DNA of 45,745 bases from Candidatus Adlerbacteria bacterium (GTDB lineage: Bacteria > Patescibacteriota > Minisyncoccia > Phycocordibacterales > SBAW01): assembly GCA_003135635.1 (NCBI GenBank), contig PLCJ01000001.1:216623-262367 (forward strand). Reading direction: 5' to 3'. A program made the translations under genes and the position numbers. Positions 1 through 9,126 of this stretch are shown piece after piece. The number at the start of each line of letters is the position of its first letter. Within the stretch, counting starts at the first letter, position 1. The notes beneath the pieces are model-generated. The model searched no databases and was not told the origin of the DNA. It saw only the letters and a program-made list of their open reading frames with translations.

Positions 1-55
1 ACAGGGAGTAAGTCGTAACAAGGCACGGGTAGCGGAAGCTGTTCGTGGAACAATT
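1..55 (+). rRNA. 16S rRNA 3' end (partial; gene begins before window)
   Basis: AAGTCGTAACAAGG is the conserved 3' 16S motif. It is followed by a helix-45 equivalent ACGGGTAGC-GGAA-GCTGTTCGT (25-46). The exact mature 3' end is unknown. Confidence 0.9.
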
Positions 56-292
56 CAAATTAAAGCTGTTCTGCCCCTCGTACGAGGGCGGGACTGAATG
101 GCGATGTTTCGCGTTTCGCGCGAAATGGATGATGGCACTACATCCCATAGATGTGCTCGCTTTGGCCGATACGCGTTCGGCTCTCGTTGATTGCCTAAAA
201 CTTCACAGAGTACGAAGTCTCAACAATTACGAACGGAACAAGAGAAAGGTGTGTTTCTATAAAATCAATTTTCTGCTACGATACTTTACTGC

Positions 293-366
293 GCGAGCGT
301 AGCTCAGTTTGGTAGAGCATCCGACTGATACTCGGGAGGTCCCAGGTTCGATCCCTGGCGCTCGCA
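293..366 (+). tRNA. tRNA-Ile(GAT)
   Basis: Acceptor GCGAGCG/CGCTCGC, D arm GCTC...GAGC, anticodon loop CTGATAC, T arm CCAGGTTCGATCCCTGG. CCA is not encoded. Confidence 0.95.
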
Positions 367-406
367 CTGGATTTTTCTCCTATTTCACGTAGCATGCCAA
401 AAGTAT

Positions 407-488
407 GGGCATGTGGCGGAATTGGTATACGCGTACGCCTCAGAAGCGTATGGAGCAATCCTTGGGAGTTCGAGTCTCCCCATGCCCA
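407..488 (+). tRNA. tRNA-Leu(CAG)
   Basis: Acceptor GGGCATG/CATGCCC, anticodon loop CTCAGAA, long variable arm, T arm GGGAGTTCGAGTCTCCC. CCA is not encoded. Confidence 0.95.
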
Positions 489-541
489 CAAAATATTTCT
501 ACAATATTGGAATTAAGGGCTGGAAATGATACCGTGATGAT

Positions 542-1048
542 ATGAAAGTGCGTGGTTTTACGCTTATTGAACTGCTTGTGGTAATTGCTATCATCGGTAT
601 TCTGGCTTCCATCGTACTTGTATCGCTTAATGGGGCTTACGCAAAAGCTCGTGATGCACATCGCAGAGCTGACCTTGAGACATTTCAAGCGGCACTTGAA
701 CTTTATTACAACGATAACGGCTCCTATCCATCTACTGGTGGAGCTCTATACTCCTCAGAGACAGGTGACGTACAGTCGAATAACAATGGCAATTGGATTC
801 CGGGGCTTTCGCCTACATATATTGCCACCCTACCGCATTCTCCCGGCGGACCCGTACTTGCCGGTAATTGTACTACGGGTGGTTATAAAAATGCGTATGA
901 ATATCGATCAGATGGCGTCAACTACAAACTACTTGCGCACTGTGGACCAGAAGGTACATGGACATCAAGCGATAGCGAATATGATCCTGTACGACCGACT
1001 ACAACCTGGATGGTGTGTAGCGGCGAGCCTGCATGTAGTACGTGGTGA
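542..1048 (+). CDS. type IV pilin/pseudopilin-like protein
   Basis: Prepilin N-terminal motif RGFTLIELLVVIAIIGILASIVLVSLN followed by a GspG-like region (DLETFQAALELYYNDNGSYPS). Confidence 0.9.
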   Translation: MKVRGFTLIELLVVIAIIGILASIVLVSLNGAYAKARDAHRRADLETFQAALELYYNDNGSYPSTGGALYSSETGDVQSNNNGNWIPGLSPTYIATLPHSPGGPVLAGNCTTGGYKNAYEYRSDGVNYKLLAHCGPEGTWTSSDSEYDPVRPTTTWMVCSGEPACSTW

Positions 1049-1087
1049 CCAATAAAAAGAAGTTCTAACTTCGTGAACGCATCTCTA

Positions 1088-1558
1088 CTAATTACACTTG
1101 CCTTGATTTCCATGAATACGCCCCCAGGGCACTCGAAGCCAAAGGCGTTCATGCGCCCAGAACAGAAAGATTTTGGTAAAAATTTCAGTAACACTAATAT
1201 TTATTGTTTGGAATGGATTCCGTGTAACCAATAGCGAGATGAGCGTAGTATCGAAAGTCGCAACGATCCGCCAGCTTGCTCCTTTTGCTATACTGCGCCG
1301 GCTCATTTCATACGGGTTATTATCTCTTCCTACCCTTATCCCATAGTGAATTTTTGTCCAAACCCGCTCGTGCAGGTAATAAAGAAGAATTTTTGTTGTG
1401 AACTCTATAAACCCGATTGTGAGCGCTTTTTTTATGCTGCCGGTAAAAATAAGCGCGAGTATAATGGTGTCAATTGTGCCAAAAAACCTCCAACTAATAC
1501 CTTTGGCGATACTCCGCAGGTGCGAGTCTTCCGTCGTTATACGCACTTCCGGAGTCAT
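1088..1558 (-). CDS. DUF2061-like membrane protein, two tandem repeats
   Basis: Two similar halves: RSIAKGISWRFFGTIDTIILALIFTG... and RSIAKGASWRIVATFDTTLISLLVTR... Start placed at the ATG 1558 (MTPEVRITTED), which follows TATACT by 7 nt. The ORF track extends further upstream. Confidence 0.8.
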   Translation of the reverse strand: MTPEVRITTEDSHLRSIAKGISWRFFGTIDTIILALIFTGSIKKALTIGFIEFTTKILLYYLHERVWTKIHYGIRVGRDNNPYEMSRRSIAKGASWRIVATFDTTLISLLVTRNPFQTINISVTEIFTKIFLFWAHERLWLRVPWGRIHGNQGKCN

Positions 1559-1657
1559 GCAATACAGTATAGAAGATTTCAACGCTTTACTTAACTGTAT
1601 CCTTTTGCATGTGAGAAAGTAGTTTGAACATACATCAATATTTGATACCATGCTTAC

Positions 1658-2287
1658 ATGACGTTCCTTCAAAAAGTAGAAGACGCGAAAAAGCTTCTAA
1701 CATGGGCAATAGCAGAGTATCCAAAAATTTGCGTCGGTTGCTCCTTCGGTAAAGATTCAATGGTAACGCTTCATTTAGTCATGAGTGTTAAAAAAGATAT
1801 ACCCGTTATATCCATACTCGCTGAAACGGAGTTTAAAGAGACGTATGAATTTGCTGAGAAGATGAAAAAAGAGTGGAATATCAACTTAACGACGCATCTT
1901 TTTAAACAAGTGGGAAAGGGAGAAAATTGCTGTGGGAAACCTAAGGTGGAGATGACAAAAGAAGCCCTAAAGCCTTATGACGCGTGGATTTCAGGAGTTA
2001 GAAAAACCGAAGGAATTACACGGGCGGACTTCGAGCCTGTAGAAACAAAAAACGGTCTCACAAAAATCAATCCAATTCTAGAATTCACCGAATTAGACAT
2101 CTGGCGGTATACGGCGCTCAATGGCATCCCGGTGAATCCAAAATACAAAGAAGGATATAGAAGTCTAGGATGCGCACAGTGTTCATTTCCTGAAGAAAGT
2201 GAAAGCGAGTCAGAGCGTGCAGGTAGGTGGAAAGGAACAGCAAAAGTGTGTGGAGAATGTGGTATACACACACAACCCTTACGCTAA
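1658..2287 (+). CDS. phosphoadenosine phosphosulfate reductase family (CysH-like)
   Basis: ICVGCSFGKDSMVTLHL PP-loop motif and the C-terminal ERAGRWKGTAKVCGECGIH signature. Confidence 0.85.
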   Translation: MTFLQKVEDAKKLLTWAIAEYPKICVGCSFGKDSMVTLHLVMSVKKDIPVISILAETEFKETYEFAEKMKKEWNINLTTHLFKQVGKGENCCGKPKVEMTKEALKPYDAWISGVRKTEGITRADFEPVETKNGLTKINPILEFTELDIWRYTALNGIPVNPKYKEGYRSLGCAQCSFPEESESESERAGRWKGTAKVCGECGIHTQPLR

Positions 2288-2356
2288 AAAAGATAGTACT
2301 AGCTTTAAGTGCTATAATTGCTACATCTATTATTAGTTAGATATTTATAATATTTT

Positions 2357-2836
2357 ATGAAAACATCAGCGATCGTTTGGATTGTCGTCATTGTCATCGT
2401 CGTTTTGGGTGGATGGTACTGGTGGTCAACACAAAACTCTTCGACGTTACTCACTCAACAAACGCAGACTTCAACGCAAACAAATACGCAAACTACTGTT
2501 ACGCCAGTCCTTGTTCTTGGAACAAATGCGACGCTTGGAAACTTTCTCGTCGCACAAAACGGCATGACTCTCTACCACTATACCAAAGATACATCAGGAG
2601 TCAGCAATTGCTCAGGTACCTGCGCTACAATTTGGCCGCCGTACACAGTTCCTTCTGGTGCCCCACTTGCCGTCATGGCGGGAATTACTGGTCAAGTAAG
2701 CACTCTTGTTCGGGCAGACGGCACGACGCAGTTGACCTACAATGGCATGCCGCTCTATTTCTACCACAGCGACACTAAGCCTGGTGATACGATGGGCCAG
2801 AATGTTGGCGGCGTGTGGTTTGTCGTGCAGCCGTAG
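2357..2836 (+). CDS. secreted repeat lipoprotein-like protein (PF03640-like)
   Basis: N-terminal TM segment, then GMTLYHYTKDTSGVSNCSGTCATIWPPY and GMPLYFYHSDTKPGDTMGQNVGGVWFVV repeats. Confidence 0.85.
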   Translation: MKTSAIVWIVVIVIVVLGGWYWWSTQNSSTLLTQQTQTSTQTNTQTTVTPVLVLGTNATLGNFLVAQNGMTLYHYTKDTSGVSNCSGTCATIWPPYTVPSGAPLAVMAGITGQVSTLVRADGTTQLTYNGMPLYFYHSDTKPGDTMGQNVGGVWFVVQP

Positions 2837-2861
2837 GTCTCTATAGGGTATAAACAAATGT

Positions 2862-2905
2862 GAGAGGCGGCCATCCGGAGTGGAATGGCCGCATTCTCTT
2901 TATTT
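2862..2905 (+). terminator. putative Rho-independent terminator
   Basis: GAGAGGCGGCCAT...ATGGCCGCATTCTC stem (8 bp perfect core) followed by TTTATTT. Confidence 0.75.
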
Positions 2906-2933
2906 GCATAACCCACACACTCAGCTACTTTGG

Positions 2934-2949
2934 TATACTGTCTTTTGTG
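2934..2949 (+). promoter_or_regulatory. extended -10 promoter feeding a leaderless GTG start
   Basis: TGG-TATACT (2934-2939), then GTCTTTT (7 nt), then GTG 2947. Confidence 0.7.
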
Positions 2950-3819
2950 GAGCAAAAAGTTGTTGGCATATACCATAAAAGCTGCATTGACGGAACAACA
3001 GCCGCGGCTGTTCTTTGCAGGAAGTTTCCCGAGACAAAGACGTATTCCCTAAGCCATGACTTCGGGCTGGATGACATTACTCCAATCCTTAAGACAATTA
3101 CCCCCGATACAAAAGTTTTTACGCTAGATTGCGCCTTAGGAGTACAAGAGATTCTCACGCAAGGTAGTGCAGTGACAACCATTGATCACCATATTAGCGT
3201 CAATGAAAGACTTAATCTGCTTGCGAAAACGAATACGAAATTTACGTATGTATTTGATAATGAAAAATCAGGAGCATCACTTACCTGGTCATATTTTTTT
3301 TCTGATAGTCCTATTCCAGAAGTAATACGTCTCGTGGAAGATAGCGATCTGTGGCGATGGAAATTCGGAGACGATACAAAATATGTAAACAATTATCTTT
3401 CAACGCTCGTGAATAAACCCGAGGAAATACTGCCGCTCCTCATTGATTTACCCAAAAGCGTAAAGGAGCAAGGAGCTATCATTTCTCAGTATGCCAAAAT
3501 TCTCATCGATCAATTTGTCAGTGAAGCAAAACCAGTGACTCTTTTTATTGGTCCATATACTGTTCCTGCATACAATGTTACTACTTTTTTTAAATCTGAG
3601 ATTGGCGACTCTCTTTCAAAGATCTCAAATAGCCCCGTCTGTCTTTTTACCATCATCGGTGAGCGGGTAAGGCTCAGTTTTAGGAGCCAAAAGGGTCAAC
3701 ACCCATCTCCTCTTGAGCTTGCAACCATAGCGGGCGGAGGAGGGCACGAGAATGCGGCGGGGGCGAGTATTCCTATCGCTGTCTTTCTTAATATGCTTCA
3801 CATAGGAGGTTCCTCATGA
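2947..3819 (+). CDS. DHH family phosphoesterase
   Basis: HKSCIDGTTAA, TIDHHISV and C-terminal GGGGHENAAG (DHHA1). Start revised from 2860 because the upstream stretch is a terminator plus promoter. Confidence 0.85.
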   Translation: MEQKVVGIYHKSCIDGTTAAAVLCRKFPETKTYSLSHDFGLDDITPILKTITPDTKVFTLDCALGVQEILTQGSAVTTIDHHISVNERLNLLAKTNTKFTYVFDNEKSGASLTWSYFFSDSPIPEVIRLVEDSDLWRWKFGDDTKYVNNYLSTLVNKPEEILPLLIDLPKSVKEQGAIISQYAKILIDQFVSEAKPVTLFIGPYTVPAYNVTTFFKSEIGDSLSKISNSPVCLFTIIGERVRLSFRSQKGQHPSPLELATIAGGGGHENAAGASIPIAVFLNMLHIGGSS

Positions 3820-5153
3820 TCGAGTATAAGAAATACTTCAAGGACAAGCGGATTACTGTTGTGGGGCTTGGTCTCCTTGGCCGGGGGTTGGGTGACGTGC
3901 GTTTCCTTGCCGCGCAGGGCGCAGATCTCATCGTCACTGATCTCAAAGATAGCGAAGCGCTCAATTCCTCGCTGCAACAATTGCGCGATTTTCCCCATAT
4001 TCACTATACCCTCGGGCACCATGACAAGGCAGATTTTCAAGATCGTGACCTCATTTTAAACGGTCCCGCTGTGCCGCTTGACTCACCATATATCGCTTGG
4101 GCCCGTAGCCGAGGTATCCCCATCACCATGTCCGTTGCACTCTTCGCGCGTCTTGTGCGACAAGAAGGTGCAATGGTGATCGGAGTTACCGGCACTCGTG
4201 GCAAATCAACAACCACATACCTTATTGCAGACATCGCACGCACGACCGGCCGCAGAGTCCTTCTTGGCGGGAACATACAGGGAATCTCCACACTCGCTCT
4301 GCTGCCTGAGGTCACCCGCGATACTATTGTCGTGCTTGAGCTTGATTCATGGCAGCTGCAAGGGTTCCGCCAGGAAAAGCTCAGTCCTGATATTGCCGTA
4401 TTCACGACGCTTTATCCCGATCATCTTAATTACTATCATGGTGATATGGATCTATATCTGAGAGATAAGGCAGAAATATTTCTTCATCAGAGCAACAAAG
4501 ATACACTTATCCTCGGTGAGCAGGTGAGCGATATCGTGCAAAAAAAATACGCTGGGCAAATTGAGTCACACGTTATTGTTACCAACCAAAAGGATGTGCC
4601 AGACGACTGGCAGCTGCGTATTCCTGGTATCCATAATCGCGCAAACGCTGCGTGCGCCATTGCGGTGGGCCATACGCTTGGTATAGGAGAGGAGCGCATC
4701 CGCGCTGCGTGTGAAGGATTTGAGGGAATTGCGGGGCGGCTACAGTTTGTGCGCGAGTTGCGTGGCATCTCTATCTACAACGACACGACTGCCACTACGC
4801 CCGAGGCTACGATAGCGGGCCTGCGTGCGCTTGATCCAGAGGAAAAAAGAAACACAGTGCTTATCATGGGAGGCGCCGATAAGGGGCTTAATATGTCCGC
4901 ATTGGTGCCCGAGATTTCCTTGCATTGCAAAAAAGCTATCCTCCTTGCGGGAAGTGGTACAGAAAAAATACGCGGTGATCTCGGAAACACCCCAGTGTAT
5001 CACACACTTGAGTCTGCACTTAGGGCAGCTCTTGATGTATCAAGCGTTGGTGATGTCATTTTATTTAGCCCCGCTTTTGCGTCATTTGGGATGTTTAAAA
5101 ATGAATATGATCGGGGAGAGCAGTTCATGCACGCCGTTCAAGAACTTTCATGA
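3816..5153 (+). CDS. murD: UDP-N-acetylmuramoylalanine--D-glutamate ligase
   Basis: Mur ligase motif GVTGTRGKSTTTYLIADI, LELDSWQLQGF and C-terminal MGGADKGLN...LFSPAFASFGMFKNEYDRGEQF. Confidence 0.93.
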   Translation: MIEYKKYFKDKRITVVGLGLLGRGLGDVRFLAAQGADLIVTDLKDSEALNSSLQQLRDFPHIHYTLGHHDKADFQDRDLILNGPAVPLDSPYIAWARSRGIPITMSVALFARLVRQEGAMVIGVTGTRGKSTTTYLIADIARTTGRRVLLGGNIQGISTLALLPEVTRDTIVVLELDSWQLQGFRQEKLSPDIAVFTTLYPDHLNYYHGDMDLYLRDKAEIFLHQSNKDTLILGEQVSDIVQKKYAGQIESHVIVTNQKDVPDDWQLRIPGIHNRANAACAIAVGHTLGIGEERIRAACEGFEGIAGRLQFVRELRGISIYNDTTATTPEATIAGLRALDPEEKRNTVLIMGGADKGLNMSALVPEISLHCKKAILLAGSGTEKIRGDLGNTPVYHTLESALRAALDVSSVGDVILFSPAFASFGMFKNEYDRGEQFMHAVQELS

Positions 5154-6454
5154 ATATTGATTGGAGTACCATATCGCGGGTGCATCTCATTGGCATTGGG
5201 GGTGTTGGCATATCTGCCTTAGCGCGGCTCCTCATTGATAGGGGGATAGTGATATCTGGCACTGAAGATAACGAAAGCTCCGAAACCCTGGATGGACTGC
5301 GCGCTCAGGGTGTTTCTATTTCTCTTGATCTTGATCCCCACGCTTTGCCAGAAGCACAGTGCTATATCTACAGCGACGCATGGCTTACGAAGCACCCACA
5401 GGTTCTCAAGGAAGCCCGTCGCAGAAAAACACTCGTACTTTCCTATTTTGAGGCGCTTGGATCTATTGCTCGCTTAAAGAAAGTAATTGCTATAGCAGGC
5501 GCACACGGCAAAACAACGACCACCGCGATGATGACTGATGTACTTGAAGCGGGCGGACTTGATCCTACCGCTATCATTGGTTCACTGCGCGACAAAACGG
5601 AAAGCAATTTTCGCTCCGGCAAGGGGAATTATTTTATCGTCGAGGCTGATGAGTATCGTCGGCATTTTCTTAATTTCTCTCCAGAGATACTGGTCATCAC
5701 CAATATCGATGCAGATCACCTCGACTACTACCATGATCTTGGGGATATACAATCGGCATTTCAAACGCTTGCACAAAAGGTTCCTGCCAAGGGCTTTCTG
5801 GTATGTAACACCGGAGAGGAAGCGATACAACCAATTATTAAAGGACTCTCCTGCAGTATTGTTGATTATCGGCCTTTTATTGATCCGACTCTTTCGCTTC
5901 AGGTTCTACCGCTTCATTATCCAAACGTCGCCGCAGTGCTTGCAGTTGCAACGCTCATTGGTATTGATCCTTTGCTTGCACGTCAGACACTCTCTCATTT
6001 CTCTGGCACCTGGCGGCGGTTTGAATATAAAGGAAAGACAAAAAAAGGGGCCCGGGTATACGATGACTACGCTCACCATCCAACTGAAATTGCCATAACC
6101 CTTACAAGTGTTCGCAAGCAGTTCCCTGAGGGAAATTTGTTGGTTGTATTTCAACCGCACCTGTATAGTCGCACCCGGTTCTTGATGGAGGAGTTTGCTG
6201 GAGCGTTTAGTGTAGCAGACGATATCCTTATTGCTCCCATCTTTGCCGCCAGGGAGGCCTCAGAGCCTGCGGTATCAAGCCACGTGCTTGCCGAAAAAAT
6301 ACGCACCCGTGGCAAACAGGTACAGGCACTGGATTCCTTCAGCGAAATAGAGGAGTATCTTCTGGCGCATGCTCGGGGTGGAGATACTATTGTGGTTATG
6401 GGAGCGGGTGATATCTATAGGGTGGCTCAGCATATCACCCTGAAGCCTCTATGA
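5150..6454 (+). CDS. murC: UDP-N-acetylmuramate--L-alanine ligase
   Basis: HLIGIGGVGISALARLL, AGAHGKTTTTAMM, YDDYAHHPTEI, FQPHLYSRTR. Confidence 0.95.
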   Translation: MNIDWSTISRVHLIGIGGVGISALARLLIDRGIVISGTEDNESSETLDGLRAQGVSISLDLDPHALPEAQCYIYSDAWLTKHPQVLKEARRRKTLVLSYFEALGSIARLKKVIAIAGAHGKTTTTAMMTDVLEAGGLDPTAIIGSLRDKTESNFRSGKGNYFIVEADEYRRHFLNFSPEILVITNIDADHLDYYHDLGDIQSAFQTLAQKVPAKGFLVCNTGEEAIQPIIKGLSCSIVDYRPFIDPTLSLQVLPLHYPNVAAVLAVATLIGIDPLLARQTLSHFSGTWRRFEYKGKTKKGARVYDDYAHHPTEIAITLTSVRKQFPEGNLLVVFQPHLYSRTRFLMEEFAGAFSVADDILIAPIFAAREASEPAVSSHVLAEKIRTRGKQVQALDSFSEIEEYLLAHARGGDTIVVMGAGDIYRVAQHITLKPL

Positions 6455-7149
6455 AACAACCCCACGCAAAACTTTCTGTCGTTGCAACGCCGATTGGGAA
6501 TCTTGAAGATATTACGCTGCGCGCACTGCGCACTTTGAAAGAAGCAGATGTAATTGCGTGCGAAGATACTCGGGTGAGTAAAAAACTACTCATGCATTTT
6601 AATATCCATACACCGCTCATTTCTTTTCATGCCCACAGCGGAAAGCGGGGTATGGAGAAAATTCTCAGCCTTCTTAAAGAAGGAAAGACACTCGCTCTAG
6701 TGTCAGACGCTGGCACGCCCGGAGTCTCCGACCCGGGACTTGAACTTATATCGTTCGTACGCGAGCACCTGGGAGATAGAGTGAAAATAGAAACGATCCC
6801 TGGACCCTCGGCTCTTGTCGCCGCTATTTCTATCTCTGGTCTTCGGGTAGCCTCTTTTGTTTTTTATGGTTTTCTGCCACCCCAAAAAGGAAGAGAGAAA
6901 ATATTTACAAAGATTGGAGCAGAGAAGCGCGCGAGCATTTTTTATGAATCTCCCTATCGCATTATAAAAGCACTCAACTCTCTTGGGGTGCATCTGACTC
7001 CCACGCGTCGTGTTGGTGTTTTTCGTGAGCTTACGAAGATATATGAAGAATCTATTGTTGGTGGAGTTCAGCATGTATGTCAAATACTTTTGGATCATCC
7101 GGAAAAGCAGCGCGGAGAATTTGTAGTGATCGTTGAGGAGGAAAAATAA
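6451..7149 (+). CDS. rsmI: 16S rRNA (cytidine(1402)-2'-O)-methyltransferase
   Basis: VATPIGNLEDITLRALRTLKEADVIACEDTR, VSDAGTPGVSDPG, IPGPSALVAAISISG. Confidence 0.95.
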   Translation: MKQPHAKLSVVATPIGNLEDITLRALRTLKEADVIACEDTRVSKKLLMHFNIHTPLISFHAHSGKRGMEKILSLLKEGKTLALVSDAGTPGVSDPGLELISFVREHLGDRVKIETIPGPSALVAAISISGLRVASFVFYGFLPPQKGREKIFTKIGAEKRASIFYESPYRIIKALNSLGVHLTPTRRVGVFRELTKIYEESIVGGVQHVCQILLDHPEKQRGEFVVIVEEEK

Positions 7150-7172
7150 GCCCGTGGTACAATCAGAGGCGT

Positions 7173-7424
7173 ATGTCAAAAGAGATGAGCATAATACTCC
7201 TTGGAATATGGCTTATTATCGTGCCATATCTGGGGGTGCCGAGTTTTTGGCGCACAGTACTTATTGTCCTTTCTGGTATTGTCATTGCTATTATGGGCTT
7301 ACTCATGCGCGGAGAAACACTTTCCCGCGGGACTGTGCGCAATAAAAATCATCCATTCATTGAAAATATCCGGCATGAGGGAGAAAGCTCATATGAGCGC
7401 CAAGAAAACACGCTCATCCAATAG
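7173..7424 (+). CDS. small membrane protein, unknown function
   Basis: 83 aa with two hydrophobic segments. Preceded by TGG-TACAAT 9 nt upstream of the ATG. Confidence 0.6.
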   Translation: MSKEMSIILLGIWLIIVPYLGVPSFWRTVLIVLSGIVIAIMGLLMRGETLSRGTVRNKNHPFIENIRHEGESSYERQENTLIQ

Positions 7425-7463
7425 TTCCTCAGCTAGCTGTACATTTTTGGTATACTGAAGGTG

Positions 7464-9125
7464 ATGCAGGAAAATGGGAAGGATATAACCTATTTCGCTC
7501 AGACAAATGCACGGGGTAAAAATACACCCTTTGGTATAAAGCGCAAAGATCGGGAGCGACACATGTATGTCATCGGCAAGACCGGTGTCGGAAAGTCGAC
7601 GCTTCTTGAGAACATGGCGATACAAGATATTCGCAATGGTGAGGGTGTTGCCTTTATCGATCCGCACGGCTCTGCCGCTGAGCGGTTGCTTGAATATATT
7701 CCGGAGCATCGCATAAAAGACGTGGTATATTTCGCACCTTTTGATATGGATGCTCCGGTTGCTTTTAACATCATGGAGGATGTGGGCTACGACAAACGAC
7801 ACCTCGTCGTCTCTGGACTTATCACCGCTTTCAAAAAAATATGGGTAGACGCCTTTAGTGCACGTATGGAATATATACTTTCAAACACACTTCTGGCTCT
7901 TCTTGAGTATCCGGGTGCGACGATGCTTGATGTCAACCGTATGCTTGTCGAAAAACCGTTTCGTAAAAAGGTCATCGATAACATGACGGATCCCATTATA
8001 AAAAAGTTTTGGACCGAAGAATTTGCGAATTACTCAGATCGCTATACCCAGGAAGCAACGCCTGCCATTCAAAACAAAGTCGGTCAATTTACCTCCAATC
8101 CATTAATCCGCAACATCATCGGCCAACCGAAGTCGTCCTTTGATCTGCGCCAGATCATGGATGAAAAGAAAATCATCATCATGAATCTCTCCAAGGGCCG
8201 TATTGGTGAAGTCAACGCAGGGCTTCTCGGAAGTATGCTCGTGACGAAGCTCTATCTTGCGGCGATGTCACGCGCCGATACGCCGCACCTGCTTCCAGGC
8301 CTTCCTTCATTCTATTTTTATGTCGACGAATTTCAGACGTTTGCGAATGAAAGTTTTGCCGATATTCTCTCGGAAGCACGTAAATACAAACTCAATCTCA
8401 TTATTGCGCATCAATATATTGAACAAATGGAGGAAGAGGTACGCGACGCCGTGTTTGGCAACGTCGGCACGACGATTGCCTTTCGTGTAGGCCCTTTTGA
8501 TGCCGAAGTGCTTGAGACGGTGTTTCAGCCAAGGTTTACCGTATCTGACTTAGTCAATCTTGGTATCGCGCAAATTTATCTCACTCTCATGATCGACGGC
8601 ACCGGCAGCCCTCCTTTTTCTGCAAGCACGCTTCCACCTTTTGACTTGCCTCCTCGTCGGTTCGTGCCACAAATACTTGCTGCCTCTCGCACACAATTCG
8701 GCAGACCACGCGCTGATATAGAAGCTGCCATAGCAAAATGGCATGAGCCGGAAGCGCGTCCGGTTCATGAATCAAAACCTCAGCCACATATGGAATCACG
8801 TCCAAGGCAGACCTTTCCGGGCGGCCATCGTGAGCGGAGTAATTATTCTCCCCAACCTAAAAGAGATGCACCACGACCCCAGCTACACCGACCACCGCTC
8901 TCAGGAGAGAATAATCTTCGCGAGGCACTTACCCGAGTGACCGGGACTCCTCAGTCTGGCGGCCACGGCGGCGGTACGCATGCAGCAGATTTAAAAGATG
9001 TTCTTGCACATGTGGCACCTACCGCACGCGCTGAAGAGCCAGCACCAGCAGCGCTACCGGAGAAAGTCCTACGCGAGATGCTCGCAGTTGATCCAGATAT
9101 GCCAGGGGATCTCGGGGAGGCATAG
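7464..9125 (+). CDS. type IV secretion/conjugative coupling ATPase-like protein (VirD4/TraD/DUF87-like)
   Basis: Walker A VIGKTGVGKSTLLENMA, HGSAAERLL, FYVDEFQTFANESFADILSEARKYKLNLIIAHQYIEQ. ATG 7464 lies 7 nt after TATACT; the track uses GTG 7461. Confidence 0.85.
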   Translation: MQENGKDITYFAQTNARGKNTPFGIKRKDRERHMYVIGKTGVGKSTLLENMAIQDIRNGEGVAFIDPHGSAAERLLEYIPEHRIKDVVYFAPFDMDAPVAFNIMEDVGYDKRHLVVSGLITAFKKIWVDAFSARMEYILSNTLLALLEYPGATMLDVNRMLVEKPFRKKVIDNMTDPIIKKFWTEEFANYSDRYTQEATPAIQNKVGQFTSNPLIRNIIGQPKSSFDLRQIMDEKKIIIMNLSKGRIGEVNAGLLGSMLVTKLYLAAMSRADTPHLLPGLPSFYFYVDEFQTFANESFADILSEARKYKLNLIIAHQYIEQMEEEVRDAVFGNVGTTIAFRVGPFDAEVLETVFQPRFTVSDLVNLGIAQIYLTLMIDGTGSPPFSASTLPPFDLPPRRFVPQILAASRTQFGRPRADIEAAIAKWHEPEARPVHESKPQPHMESRPRQTFPGGHRERSNYSPQPKRDAPRPQLHRPPLSGENNLREALTRVTGTPQSGGHGGGTHAADLKDVLAHVAPTARAEEPAPAALPEKVLREMLAVDPDMPGDLGEA

Positions 9126-9126
9126 C

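Noticed and set aside
45-302. 85-aa ORF immediately after the 16S end
   Set aside because: Overlaps the rRNA tail and spacer and reaches the tRNA; no recognisable protein character.
276-688. Minus-strand ORFs over the tRNAs and pilin start (71 and 82 aa)
   Set aside because: They run through the two tRNA genes; phrases such as MWAWGDSNSQGL are typical of tRNA antisense translation.
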